From Bog-473 sp963809825 (lineage in GTDB: Bacteria > Actinomycetota > Acidimicrobiia > Acidimicrobiales > RAAP-2), in NCBI GenBank assembly GCA_963809825.1, contig CAWELJ010000004.1:620001-684000 (forward strand): a DNA stretch of 64,000 nucleotides, given 5' to 3'. The notes under the pieces are model-generated. The model was given only the letters and a program-made list of their open reading frames with translations, was not told where the DNA came from and searched no databases. Positions 1 through 8,922 of this stretch are shown here, piece by piece (the first letter of the stretch is position 1; each line of letters starts with the position of its first letter). Made by a program: the position numbers and the translations under genes.

Positions 1-56
1 CTGTGGTCACTGCCGACTGTTCACTGCCGACGGGAACCATGACAGGAGGTAGTGGA

Positions 57-743
57 TCAATTCTCGTATCCTGCCAGGCACACGTCGAGAGTCACAAGAG
101 CGGTGCAGAGACAGTGACAAGCGATCTCGAAAGAACCAGGGGCACCCGCCGGAAAGGCAGAGCCTGACAGGGTCTCCATCGCTCTGTAGGCACCCACAAG
201 GTGCAGGACTGCCGACGCGAGTGAATCTTCCCATTCGGACTGGGTGATGGAAGCACGATCCATTTCACGATCCGCCCCGTGACCTGGCCGGAGTGAGCCA
301 TGGAGCCCACCAATGGGTCCTTGCGTCACGGACTCCGGCACGGATTGCTCTCGTGGCTTCGTCTCCACGCCATGGTCTCCTGGGGCGTCACGCCTGCATC
401 TGAAGGGTCGGCGCGACCCACGTAGGCGGCGTTCTGATGCCGGGATTCGAGCTTGCGGAATCCGCCAGAATCCAAGACTGCACTCGTTCAGCTCTTGGAG
501 AACCGTGGAGATGTTCTGGGCTGTGGCCGCCAGGGCTGTCACCGAGCGGCGCGTTTGTCGAGACACTTCACCTAGGCCTTCCACTATCAGAAACCCAGAA
601 AGCAAGTGGCAGACGGCATCTGCGACCTGAGATTCGCATGCCATCGGCATATCCGGGTCTATGGCGTAGTCGGCGACTCTGTTGGGTCTTGCTTCGAGAC
701 CGAGCCGCTCGGCCATCGGTTTGCCATGGTCCAAGGTCAGCAT
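57..743 (-). CDS. Hypothetical protein, unrecognised
   Basis: A 228-residue open frame with no family I recognise. Residues 1-105 read like real protein, with acidic and hydrophobic helices (for example around ADAVCHLLSGFLIVEGLG). Residues about 106-165 are rich in Arg, Gly and Pro and look like out-of-frame translation. The last 65 residues look like protein again. That pattern fits either a frameshifted gene or a chance frame. The ATG at 741-743 has only a weak upstream purine run. The next gene on the same strand begins at 1056. Existence is uncertain. Confidence 0.35.
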   Translation of the reverse strand: MLTLDHGKPMAERLGLEARPNRVADYAIDPDMPMACESQVADAVCHLLSGFLIVEGLGEVSRQTRRSVTALAATAQNISTVLQELNECSLGFWRIPQARIPASERRLRGSRRPFRCRRDAPGDHGVETKPREQSVPESVTQGPIGGLHGSLRPGHGADREMDRASITQSEWEDSLASAVLHLVGAYRAMETLSGSAFPAGAPGSFEIACHCLCTALVTLDVCLAGYEN

Positions 744-837
744 CGCCTGTTCACGTCCTCACATATCGTCGGGATGGATGCTTGTGTGGTCTTGCCCCAG
801 CGGCGTCTTCGGCTGCCGGCCAGGCATTGGGACTGTT

Positions 838-1056
838 CTAGGCGGATTGCTGACGTCGCGCCACGAACACAACCGATGCAGCGACCACCGCCGTAGCGGC
901 GAGGAGGACGAGTGGTAGCGATCTCCCTCGTTCAGCAGTGTCGTGCGCCCGTTCGATGCTGCGCAGTATCCGACCTACGGAATCGAGAAGACCCTCGGCC
1001 TTGTCGACACGACCCTCCAGCAGCTTCATGCGGACATCAAACTCGCTTGATGACAT
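838..1056 (-). CDS. Small tail-anchored membrane protein
   Basis: A 72-residue protein. Residues 1-45 are charged and heptad-like (FDVRMKLLEGRVDKAEGLLD), suggesting a short coiled coil. Residues about 47-65 are one hydrophobic helix (PLVLLAATAVVAASVVFVA) followed by RRQQSA, so the N-terminus would face the cytoplasm. The ATG at 1054-1056 is preceded by AGAGGGAG at good spacing, which supports the start. No function is known to me; the architecture is that of small actinobacterial tail-anchored proteins. Confidence 0.6.
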   Translation of the reverse strand: MSSSEFDVRMKLLEGRVDKAEGLLDSVGRILRSIERAHDTAERGRSLPLVLLAATAVVAASVVFVARRQQSA

Positions 1057-1582
1057 CTGACTCCCTCTTTCTTGATATCGGCTCTGTGCATAGGCACAAG
1101 CCCATCGGTGCCGCCGAGGCTCGCACTATGCCGACGCCTTGACTGTTTGGGAATGTGGGAACCTTCTACTCAGTTCCGTGTTCATCGTCTACTGACGTTC
1201 ACTGACTGGCATCCCGTGTCCGCGTGTACGAAGGCGATGGTTAGGTGGAACGACCACCACGGGGCGGAGTCCTCGACGACCGCCCACCGTTCCCGCAACC
1301 GTGGAGCAATCGAAGCTGCCCTCGAATGGTTCGCGTACGCCGCCCAGAAGTTCGGTGCCGGAGTTCATGTCGGACGGCGACGTGGCTCAGGCCAATGTCT
1401 TCGTCGCCGGCTCCGGGCGGCCCATGACGGCCGCGCTCACCCAAAAAGTGATGCGTCGGTTCGGGATCCTGACGTGAGTTAGTCCAGCATGAGAACCCTA
1501 AGACCCCGGATGACGGTTAGGGCATTTCATTGAGGATTGAAGCTACCCGGAATGGGGAATTGCCTGCTCGCCCAACCTGGAA
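1057..1582. other. Intergenic region, one possible 36-residue ORF
   Basis: No convincing long gene. A short plus-strand frame at 1367-1477 starts ATG after GCCGGAG and encodes 36 residues, beginning MSDGDVAQANVFVAGSGR. It could be a microprotein or the tail of a decayed gene. The longer frames here (1072-1482 plus, 1241-1444 minus) have compositions typical of GC-rich shadow frames. Confidence 0.4.
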
Positions 1583-2866
1583 ATGGCCGCTGGCGGCGAA
1601 GACGCCGGGGCGTTGGAGCGCGACAGTCATTGCATGGTCATGCAAGAGCTAGTGAGAACCGATCGGTACGCGGTGCCTCCGTGTCACGCCGTGGGGAAAT
1701 CGCGCCGAGAGCTCGCACGGGTCCTCGCCGGCGAACCCCCCAGCCGTACCGTGCGTGGGGAGATCATCGACTCGTGGAAAGCTTCGGCTTCTGCCGGCCT
1801 GACGCCGGACTGCTTCGACCTCCCCTTCGAAGGCACCAGCGAGAAGGACTGTCGTCTGGTTCAGGCCGCGACGCCGGTAGTCGACCGGTTGGGTTACGAC
1901 CTCGCCTACACGGAGATCAGTGTCGTCCTTGCCGGCGCTCGCTGCCGAGTTGCGGCCCGGAAAGCGCCTGGGCCGCTGGAGGAGGCACAGCTCGACGAGC
2001 TCATGCTCTCGCCGGGATACGTGTGGGGCATCGGCCACGCGGGGACGAACGGCCTGAGCGTCGCATTCGCCAACGGAGCCCCGATCCTGGTCCAGGGAGA
2101 GGAGCACTTCGCCAATGCCCTCACGACGATGGCGACCGCAGGCGCACCGATACGTGATCCCCGCACCTCGCAAGTGCTAGGCGTGCTCGCCTTCGTCTGC
2201 TCGGCAGGGGTAGCCAATTCCCTGTTGCTGCCCATGGTCAGCCGGGCGGTCCGAGAGGTCGAGCAACGGCTCCTGAACGGTTCCTCTGGGCTCGATCGGC
2301 TCGTCCAGGAGAAGTTTCTGGACGCCCGTCGGCGTACGCGCGGGCCCCTGGTCGCCGTCAGCCGCGCCACTCTCCTCACGAATGCGGCGGCGGCTCGAAT
2401 GTTGCCCGTCGCAGACCGCTCACGTCTCTGGGACTTCGTCTCCGGCAACCTGAGCGTTGCCAAAGAGAACGAACCACGGTTCACCTTGGCCGATGGCCGT
2501 GCGGTCACCGCCTCCCTCGAAGTGATACTCGACGGGCGGGAGGTTGCCGGGGCCCTGGTCCGGTTCGCCGTCTCGACGCACGAAGCGCCGTTGTCACGTC
2601 GGACCCGTTCGTCAAGGCCTCTCCGTCCCACGTTCGGCTGGGACAGCCTCACCGAGGCGGAGCAATCCGTGACCGAACTGGTCGCCGACGGCCTCACCAA
2701 TCGTGAGGTGGCCGCCAGACTGTTCCTGTCGCCCCACACAGTCGACTCTCATCTGCGACACATCTTTCGGAAGCTGGATATCAACTCCCGAGTCGATCTT
2801 GTCCGCATGGTCACGGCTCGGAGCATCGCAGATCAATCACTGGTCTGTGCCGCCGATGTCGCCTGA
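1583..2866 (+). CDS. GAF-type sensor with LuxR HTH, transcriptional regulator
   Basis: A 427-residue regulator. The N-terminal part contains a stretch like that of GAF-domain acetoin-type activators (VRGEIIDSWKASASAGLTPD), followed by a GAF-like region to about residue 220. There is no AAA sigma-54 domain. Instead residues about 355-412 form a LuxR/GerE helix-turn-helix (LTEAEQ, then GLTNREVAARLFLSPHTVDS and HLRHIFRKLDI). It should bind DNA in response to a small ligand. An alternative ATG lies at 1634; neither start has a clear Shine-Dalgarno sequence. The target genes are unknown. Confidence 0.85.
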   Translation: MAAGGEDAGALERDSHCMVMQELVRTDRYAVPPCHAVGKSRRELARVLAGEPPSRTVRGEIIDSWKASASAGLTPDCFDLPFEGTSEKDCRLVQAATPVVDRLGYDLAYTEISVVLAGARCRVAARKAPGPLEEAQLDELMLSPGYVWGIGHAGTNGLSVAFANGAPILVQGEEHFANALTTMATAGAPIRDPRTSQVLGVLAFVCSAGVANSLLLPMVSRAVREVEQRLLNGSSGLDRLVQEKFLDARRRTRGPLVAVSRATLLTNAAAARMLPVADRSRLWDFVSGNLSVAKENEPRFTLADGRAVTASLEVILDGREVAGALVRFAVSTHEAPLSRRTRSSRPLRPTFGWDSLTEAEQSVTELVADGLTNREVAARLFLSPHTVDSHLRHIFRKLDINSRVDLVRMVTARSIADQSLVCAADVA

Positions 2867-2917
2867 ACGAACCCTCCGTTGCGTCCGTGCACCGACAACC
2901 GCCCTCGTTGCGGGACC

Positions 2918-3589
2918 ATGTCGAGTGAGCCAACCGACCACGACGGATCCCGTCGAGCCCGTACATGGGAGTGCCTGGGGCATATGCCTCTCTCTCGGCG
3001 CGCCCGGCTTGTCGCCACCTGCTTCCTGCTGATCGCTGCGGGCATGGTGCCCTGGACGATATTCCTCGGGTTTTCTCTCCCGCCCAGATACGACGCTGGA
3101 CACTGGGATCTGGTGTGGACCGGTTTCGACGTCGGCCTCATCTGTGTCTTGAGCTATGCCGCCTGGGCAGCTTGGTTTCACCGCGAGGTTATTGCCGCGA
3201 CGGCCATCGTCGCGGGAACGCTGCTGCTCTGCGACGCATGGTTCGACATCATCACGTCCCTCGGGCATGCAGACCAATGGGTCACGCTGCTCACCGGGTT
3301 GGGAGGTGAACTCCCGCTCGTAGTCTTCTTCTTCTGGCTCTATCGCAAGATCGTCTTGGCGTCCTTTGCCACCCTTCACGCGCGGCTCGGTAACGGTCCG
3401 GCTCCGCAGCGGCTTCGAGAGGCGCAGATCCTGTTCCTCACGCCCCGGGGGCAACCTTCCCTCGCAGGCGTGCCCTCCTCCGGCCTCCCTGGGCCCGCAC
3501 GGCAAGTGGGCAATCCGAAACCGTCATTCACCGTTCGGTCATTGGAGGTTGGGTTGGGCTCGCTGCCGCCGGAGAAGGCAGAAGAGTGA
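2918..3589 (+). CDS. Four-helix membrane protein of unknown function
   Basis: A 223-residue protein from the ATG at 2918, chosen because translation upstream of it is low in hydrophobic content and lacks a better signal. Four hydrophobic helices are visible (LVATCFLLIAAGMVPWTIFL, VWTGFDVGLICVLSYAAWAA, TAIVAGTLLLCDAWFDI, LPLVVFFFWLYRKI). The cytoplasmic tail of about 80 residues is rich in Pro and Gly. I recognise the general type from actinobacteria but no function. It follows the LuxR gene by about 50 bases and may be co-transcribed with it. Confidence 0.7.
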   Translation: MSSEPTDHDGSRRARTWECLGHMPLSRRARLVATCFLLIAAGMVPWTIFLGFSLPPRYDAGHWDLVWTGFDVGLICVLSYAAWAAWFHREVIAATAIVAGTLLLCDAWFDIITSLGHADQWVTLLTGLGGELPLVVFFFWLYRKIVLASFATLHARLGNGPAPQRLREAQILFLTPRGQPSLAGVPSSGLPGPARQVGNPKPSFTVRSLEVGLGSLPPEKAEE

Positions 3590-3788
3590 GCGGTGCCAAT
3601 TGCAGGGGGATGGCCGAACCGGTCAGACCATCGGATCCCTGGCCCCGGCGTCGTCGCGTAGCAGCGCTTATGAGCAAAGTGACGGACGGACGGCTCGGGA
3701 GACCTGGCATGTGTCTCCCTGTCCGGTGGTTGGCAGCGGCGCCCTGGGATCCGGTTGCCCGCGGAGAATGCAGACGGGTTGATCCGCC

Positions 3789-5213
3789 GTGACAAACGAT
3801 CATGAGACGCCAATCGGTACGACGACATCGGCCGCCACAATTGCGTGGTCGACGCGGCCGCCAATGTGGTCGAGGATCGCCGCTATCGGCGCGCTAGTGG
3901 TCTCCCTGGCCACGATGGTCATCCTGATCGTCTTCACTGCTCAGAACTTTCTGTACGTGGTCGCCGCGCTGCTGGGAGGCGGACTCGCCATTTCAGCCTT
4001 GTGGATCGCGGCCACCAACAAACAATTCCGGTGGTTGGCTACCGCCGCGGCCGTCCTGTTCGTGGCTGGCACGGTCGCCAGCTTGACGGCGGTAGGACGG
4101 GGCCTCGTGGCGGTGGCGGTCGCCTTGGTCGGCATCCTGGCTGCGTCGGTACTCGGGACCCTGGCACTGCGGTGGGAGGTGGATCATGCCCTCACCGAGC
4201 GCTGGCACCGGGTAGGGGCCGCTCGACACGGTGTCGTCCTCATGAACCCGGCGTCGGGTGACGGCAAAGCCGCGAGGTTCCATCTGGTCGACGAGGCGCA
4301 GCGACGTGGGATCTTTCCCGTGTTGCTCGATTCCGGCGACGATCTGGAGCAGCTCGCCGAGACCGCGGTGAACCAGGGGGCCGATGTGTTGGGAATGGCC
4401 GGTGGCGACGGGTCACAGGCCGTCGTGGCGGCGGTCGCGGCCCGGCATGGAGTGCCCTTCGTCTGCATCCCAGCTGGAACTCGCAACCACTTCGCGCTCG
4501 ATCTCGGGATCGACCGCAACGACCCGGTCAAGGCGTTGGATGCCTACGGTCCGGCCCGCGAAGCCAGCATCGACCTCGCGGAGGTGAACGGCGAGGTCTT
4601 CGTCAACAACGTGTCGCTCGGCCTCTACGCGGACTTCGTGGCGTCCGATCAGTACCGCGAGGCGAAGCGCCGCACCGTCGCGAACATGCTTCCTGAGTTA
4701 CTGGGGCCGGGTGCGGCGCCGTCCGGTCTCACGGTTGACGGCCCGGAGGGAGTGATCGTCGACGCGCAGCTCGTCGAAGTCTCCAACAACCCCTACACCC
4801 TGTGCAGCCTGATCGGGTTCGGTTCGCGCCCCTGGCTGAACACGGGAGCGCTGGGGGTGGCGTCGCTGGTAATCAGGCGCCCGTCCGACGTGAATCGACT
4901 CGTTGCCCTCGAGATATCCGGTCATCCGGAGCGCTTCGAAGGCTGGCAGCAGTGGACCGCCGGCCAGCTCCAGGTTCGCGGGCCGCGCCCGCTGGCCGCC
5001 GCCATCGACGGCGAGGCGCGGACGCTGGAGCCTCCGCTTGCCTTCGCGATCCGGCCGCGCTCGCTGCGGGTTCGGATTGCCGACGGGCAAAAGGGAGCCT
5101 CCCCGGCGTTCCGCCAGGCACCCATGGGCGTGTCCACGCTGGCGGGCCTGCTCCGGGTGGCACGTGGCCGGCCGAGCGGGATTGTGGTCCGCTCCGGGAC
5201 GGGGGCAGCGTGA
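3789..5213 (+). CDS. Membrane-linked diacylglycerol/lipid kinase
   Basis: A 474-residue protein. Residues 25-125 hold three or four membrane helices. From about 146 it is a DAGK-catalytic domain: VVLMNPASGDGK, then the nucleotide-binding GGDGS at 205-209 (MAGGDGSQAVVAAVA), and IPAGTRNHFALDLGI. It is expected to transfer phosphate from ATP to a lipid hydroxyl at the inner membrane face. The start is GTG at 3789. The stop overlaps the next start by four bases (GTGA), so kinase and PAP2 phosphatase are translationally coupled. Confidence 0.9.
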   Translation: MTNDHETPIGTTTSAATIAWSTRPPMWSRIAAIGALVVSLATMVILIVFTAQNFLYVVAALLGGGLAISALWIAATNKQFRWLATAAAVLFVAGTVASLTAVGRGLVAVAVALVGILAASVLGTLALRWEVDHALTERWHRVGAARHGVVLMNPASGDGKAARFHLVDEAQRRGIFPVLLDSGDDLEQLAETAVNQGADVLGMAGGDGSQAVVAAVAARHGVPFVCIPAGTRNHFALDLGIDRNDPVKALDAYGPAREASIDLAEVNGEVFVNNVSLGLYADFVASDQYREAKRRTVANMLPELLGPGAAPSGLTVDGPEGVIVDAQLVEVSNNPYTLCSLIGFGSRPWLNTGALGVASLVIRRPSDVNRLVALEISGHPERFEGWQQWTAGQLQVRGPRPLAAAIDGEARTLEPPLAFAIRPRSLRVRIADGQKGASPAFRQAPMGVSTLAGLLRVARGRPSGIVVRSGTGAA

Positions 5214-5827
5214 CGGCGCCCCTCCGATCCGAGCGGCCAGAGGGGCGTTCCTTCGTTCCTCCCGGCGAGGTCCCTCGACGTCTGCTCGAGGAGGCCGACG
5301 CTCTCGACCACGCGGTCTTTGACGCCGTAGCCAGGACTCCGACGCCGATGATGGACGTGCTGATGGCCCGGCTCTCGGACGCCGCCAACTACTCGGGTCT
5401 GTGGCTCGTGATCGCCGGCGCCATGGCTCTGACGGGCGGGCGGGCAGGCAGAAGTGCAGCAGTCCGAGGACTCTTGGCGATCGGTGTCGCCTCCGCCACG
5501 GCCAACCTGGCTGCAAAGCACCTGCTTCCCCGGAATCGGCCCGACCGGTCGGCCATCCCCGCGACGCGCGATGTGCGCATGCCGGCGTCAGGGTCGTTCC
5601 CGTCGGGCCATACAGCCTCGGCTTTCGCCTTCGCCACGGCCGTGACGGCCGATCTCCCCCAGCTGGCGCTCCCGCTCTACGGCATGGCTGTCGCCGTGGG
5701 CTACAGCAGAGTCCACGGCGGGGTGCACTACCCCGCTGACGTCGCGGGCGGTGCGGTCCTGGGCCTCGCCGTTGGCACGGTGGTCCGGGAGGCCACTCGG
5801 CGTCTCGGCGGGCTCGGGACCCGGTGA
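5210..5827 (+). CDS. PAP2-family lipid phosphatase
   Basis: A 205-residue integral membrane phosphatase. All three PAP2 signature blocks are present: KHLLPRNRP, PSGHTASAFAFA and SRVHGGVHYPADV. These provide the phosphate-binding Lys/Arg and the two catalytic histidines. It should dephosphorylate a lipid phosphate or pyrophosphate on the outer membrane face. The GTG start at 5210 sits in the GTGA overlap with the lipid kinase stop, so the pair may form a kinase/phosphatase couple on related lipids. Translation upstream of 5210 in this frame is a shadow of the kinase. Confidence 0.92.
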   Translation: MTAPLRSERPEGRSFVPPGEVPRRLLEEADALDHAVFDAVARTPTPMMDVLMARLSDAANYSGLWLVIAGAMALTGGRAGRSAAVRGLLAIGVASATANLAAKHLLPRNRPDRSAIPATRDVRMPASGSFPSGHTASAFAFATAVTADLPQLALPLYGMAVAVGYSRVHGGVHYPADVAGGAVLGLAVGTVVREATRRLGGLGTR

Positions 5828-5980
5828 AGAAGGACGCCGGAGAAATGCAGACCAATGGCGGACTTGCGTGATGACCATGGAGCCTGCCACAGACATGCTG
5901 CATGTTGGAACTCGGCGTCGTAACCGGAGCTCGCAAGAGAACTCGGCGTCGTCGCCCAACACATCGTGAAGGAGAGGACC

Positions 5981-6367
5981 ATGAACGATCGAGGTAGTAG
6001 TTGGGTACTTTTCGCCGGCATCACGCTGGGCGTCGCGGGAGTGATGCGCATCTTCGACGCAATCTGGGCATTCAACTACAACGGGATCCTGCCCGATGGA
6101 CTCCGAGGCGCGGTCTTCGGCCAGAGCCTCACGACCTACGGCTGGATTTACCTTGTCGAAGCCATCCTCTTGATCCTCTGTGCAGCGGCGGTCCTGGCCG
6201 GCTCACAGGTCGGTCGATGGGTTGGAATCGTGGCTGGAGCACTCGCGAGCATAAGTGCCATTTGGTTGATGCCGTTCTTCCCCGTCTGGGGAATTGTCTA
6301 CCTGATCTTGGGCGTGCTCGTCGTCTACGCGCTCGCCGCATACGGAGGCGAACCCGCAGCAGTGTGA
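5981..6367 (+). CDS. DUF7144-like four-helix membrane protein
   Basis: A 128-residue protein with four hydrophobic helices (WVLFAGITLGVAGVMRIFDA, YGWIYLVEAILLILCAAAVL, GIVAGALASISAIWLMPFF, GIVYLILGVLVVYALAAYGG). This pattern, with W at the helix ends, matches small actinobacterial membrane proteins I associate with DUF7144. The function is unknown. The ATG at 5981 was preferred over a GTG at 5966 because AAGGAGAGG lies just upstream of it. It precedes the Bax-inhibitor-like gene in the same direction. Confidence 0.8.
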   Translation: MNDRGSSWVLFAGITLGVAGVMRIFDAIWAFNYNGILPDGLRGAVFGQSLTTYGWIYLVEAILLILCAAAVLAGSQVGRWVGIVAGALASISAIWLMPFFPVWGIVYLILGVLVVYALAAYGGEPAAV

Positions 6368-6443
6368 AGTGCCATCTGGCTCCCGCCGGGCCCCGGAGCC
6401 CAGCATGGAAGCTCGGTGGGAATCCGGTCGACAGGAGAAGAAA

Positions 6444-7103
6444 ATGACTGACTTTGCAACCTCAAGGGGCACAACAAGAACGGGCGACTCCGACGACACT
6501 CGGACGTTGTTCAGTCAGACGATGGAATACGTCGCCATCACAGTTGGTCTCTTCGCGCTCGGAGCATTCCTCGGCCGCTCCTTGCCCTATGGCTGGGGAT
6601 TGGTGTTCTTCCTGGCCTCGTTCGGCTGCCTGATCGCCATGCGGTCTGCCGTTCGGCGAGGGGGATCGTCGGCGGTCGGTCTGCTCTTCGGCTTCGGCTT
6701 CCTCATCGGGCTGGCGACTGCACCGACAGTCACCTACTACGCAAGCACGAACCCACAAGTGTTGTGGCAGGCCGGCGGGGCCACTGCCTTGTTCATGGCC
6801 GGCCTCGGCGCGGCAGGATTCGGCACTCGGCGGGACCTCTCCGCCGTGGCACGCGTGTCCTTCTGGGGGCTCGTCGCCCTCATCGTGTTCGGCATCGTGA
6901 CGATCTTCGCCTCAGTACCGAACGGGTCATTGATCTATACCATCGCCGGACTGGTCATCTTCGCGGGGTTGACCATGTTCGATTTCCAAAGGCTACGGAT
7001 TGGGGGCAACTCCGATTCCGCTCCGCTCATGGCCGCCTCGATATTCCTCGATGCACTCAACGTGTTTCTGTTCTTCCTGAACATTTTCGACCGGCGGAAC
7101 TGA
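6444..7103 (+). CDS. Bax inhibitor-1 / YccA family membrane protein
   Basis: A 219-residue protein with six or seven membrane helices. The C-terminal signature of the Bax1-I family is clear: MFDFQRLR, then SIFLDALNVFLFFLNIF. Family members are thought to act as membrane stress factors or calcium/proton leak proteins; the bacterial role is poorly known. The ATG at 6444 follows AGGAGAAGAAA. A 33-residue ORF begins 3 bases after the stop. Confidence 0.88.
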   Translation: MTDFATSRGTTRTGDSDDTRTLFSQTMEYVAITVGLFALGAFLGRSLPYGWGLVFFLASFGCLIAMRSAVRRGGSSAVGLLFGFGFLIGLATAPTVTYYASTNPQVLWQAGGATALFMAGLGAAGFGTRRDLSAVARVSFWGLVALIVFGIVTIFASVPNGSLIYTIAGLVIFAGLTMFDFQRLRIGGNSDSAPLMAASIFLDALNVFLFFLNIFDRRN

Positions 7104-7105
7104 CC

Positions 7106-7207
7106 GTGTTTGTCTTCTTCTCAAGTCGGCTAGGTTGGCTGGGTTCCATCGCCGTCTCAGTCATCGTCACGGTCGTGCTGTTGCTGATCTTTCACCCTTG
7201 GTCGTAA
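7106..7207 (+). CDS. 33-residue single-pass microprotein
   Basis: A short frame starting GTG at 7106, just 3 bases after the Bax-inhibitor-like stop. It begins VFVFFSSRLGWLG and continues with one membrane helix (SIAVSVIVTVVLLLIF), ending HPWS. I recall similar proteins of about 30-35 residues, with an N-terminal FFFSxRLG pattern, next to other actinobacterial membrane genes. Translational coupling with the upstream gene is likely because there is no room for a separate promoter. Function unknown. Confidence 0.55.
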   Translation: MFVFFSSRLGWLGSIAVSVIVTVVLLLIFHPWS

Positions 7208-7510
7208 TGGCCATCCTCGGATCCGTTCGAGGGAGCGGTTGTACTCCTTGGCATCTTCGGTGCAGTGATCGCAGCGTCGTCTTATCCCGGCGAACGAGTC
7301 GGCGGGTGGTGGCTAAGACCAGGCGGTCCCTTGCTCACGACGGGGAGGGCGTTAGCCTCTGGGGAGCACGCTCTCTTTGGAGGCGACCCGAGGTGATCAG
7401 AGTACCGAGGAGCGATCACGAAGACGTCCGGATTCGTGAGATCTTGAATCGCCGGGAAGGAGCGCCCACGTTCTGTCAGGTCGTCGCTTTCCAACCGGAT
7501 TGACGTAACG
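7208..7510. other. Intergenic region before the AI-2E transporter gene
   Basis: No convincing gene. In the frame of the preceding 33-residue ORF, translation past its TAA gives a second hydrophobic stretch (AVVLLGIFGAVIAASS) until a TGA at 7394. It has no good start codon, so I treat it as noncoding or a decayed remnant. Confidence 0.4.
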
Positions 7511-8695
7511 ATGCCAGTCGCAGAGCAGGGTCCAGCTTCCAAGGGCGCCAGTTCCAGAAGAGCGCGACTTCTCGGTTGGGCCGACTTCAAAGGCGTGCCG
7601 TTGCGCACGATCTTGATCTCCGTGGGGGTCGTCGTCCTCGTCTACCTGGCGGGCCAACTCCTCTACCGCCTCCGGGACGTCGTGCTGCTCGTGGTGGTCG
7701 GGTCGTTCGTGGCGCTCGTCTTGAACCCTGCGGTCGTGGCCCTACAGCGCTGGAAGGTACGGCGTCGGGGCAGTGCCGTCGCCATCGTGACGATCTTGTC
7801 CCTCCTCGTCTTCGTCGGTCTGGCCTTCGCGTTCGGCTACCCCCTGATCAACGGCCTCACCCACTTCGCCAATGCGCTGCCGGTCTATGTGGACAAGGCG
7901 CAACACGGGAAGGGCTGGATCGGTCACCTCGTTCGCAAGTACCACGTCGAGGCCTGGGTGCAGAAGAACTCACCGAAGATCACCAGCTTCGCGGAGAGCC
8001 TGGGCAAACCGGCCTTGTCGCTCGGCAAGGGCGCGTTTGCGATCCTGGCCGAGCTGGCGGCGACCTTTGCCTTCGTCATCATGCTGCTCGTCGAGGCTCC
8101 GAAGATCCGTGCCGGCCTCCTGAACATGATGTCGCCCCAGCGGGCCACCAGGTACGCGGCGATCGGCTCGAAGGTCAGCACCTCCATCTCGGGGTTCGTC
8201 TTGGGGGACTTCCTCACCTCTTTGATCGCGGGCACGGTGATCTTCATCACCCTCGCCATCCTCGGCGTGCCCTATGCCCTCCTCTTCGGGCTCTGGGTCG
8301 CCCTCGTCGACTTCTTGCCGCAAATCGGTGGGGCCCTGGCGGGCATCCCGACGGTGCTCTTCGCCCTCGCGCATTCGTTCACCGCAGGGGTCGTCACGGC
8401 CGTCGTCTTCCTTGCCTATACGTTCTTGGAGAACCACTTCTTGAACCCTGTCGTCATGGCCCGGACCGTCAAGATCAACCCGCTGCTCGTCTTCGCCGCC
8501 GTCCTGGTCGGTGCCGACATCGGCAATTGGCTCGGCGGCCTCTTCGGCGGGTTCGTGGCTGTGCTCCTGGCCGTTCCCATTGCCGCCTCGCTCCAGGTGG
8601 TCATTGTCGAGATCTGGAAGGCGACCGCATCAACGCCCATTGTGGAGGGAGAGGGTCCGCTCACCGGGTCGTCTCCTGGGACAGGGTCGCCATGA
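7511..8695 (+). CDS. AI-2E family transporter
   Basis: A 394-residue polytopic protein. Its layout is typical of the AI-2E (TqsA/YdiK/PerM) family: two or three N-terminal helices, a soluble segment at about residues 125-170 (KAQHGKGWIGHLVRKYHVEA), then five helices including LGVPYALLFGLWVALVDFLP and QIGGALAGIPTVLFALAHSF. Relatives export autoinducer-2 or act as sodium/proton antiporters, so the substrate here is undetermined. The ATG at 7511 has a weak ribosome site. It is probably a single-gene unit. Confidence 0.88.
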   Translation: MPVAEQGPASKGASSRRARLLGWADFKGVPLRTILISVGVVVLVYLAGQLLYRLRDVVLLVVVGSFVALVLNPAVVALQRWKVRRRGSAVAIVTILSLLVFVGLAFAFGYPLINGLTHFANALPVYVDKAQHGKGWIGHLVRKYHVEAWVQKNSPKITSFAESLGKPALSLGKGAFAILAELAATFAFVIMLLVEAPKIRAGLLNMMSPQRATRYAAIGSKVSTSISGFVLGDFLTSLIAGTVIFITLAILGVPYALLFGLWVALVDFLPQIGGALAGIPTVLFALAHSFTAGVVTAVVFLAYTFLENHFLNPVVMARTVKINPLLVFAAVLVGADIGNWLGGLFGGFVAVLLAVPIAASLQVVIVEIWKATASTPIVEGEGPLTGSSPGTGSP

Positions 8696-8922
8696 TCCCC
8701 GGGCGGCTTGCAACACGGAAGTGGCCGCGGGATTGCCCATGAGAGCAATTCGGTAGCCCGTCCAAGTTAGTCAGAAGTCGCGTGGCGATGCCGGCTGATT
8801 GCTCACCGCGCCAGACCATGTGCTGCCTGCTACAGGCGACTCATCGCGAGCTCTACCACCAGAGGCTGTACCGAACCTCCATTCGGTGACCGTTGGGATC
8901 TGCGCCGCGTGACCAGTTTCCG

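Noticed and set aside
7..31. Direct repeat TCACTGCCGAC at the window start
   Set aside because: Two 11-base copies 14 bases apart are seen, but without more sequence to the left no meaning can be given.
7208..7396. Stop-codon readthrough extending the 33-residue protein
   Set aside because: The continuing frame contains a hydrophobic stretch, but known relatives end at about the TAA and there is no sign of a readthrough context.
8860..8922. Glyoxalase/VOC domain tail after the VIT gene
   Set aside because: A minus-strand frame reads GADPNGHRMEVRYSLWW, suggestive of a VOC end, but it is too short and isolated to support.
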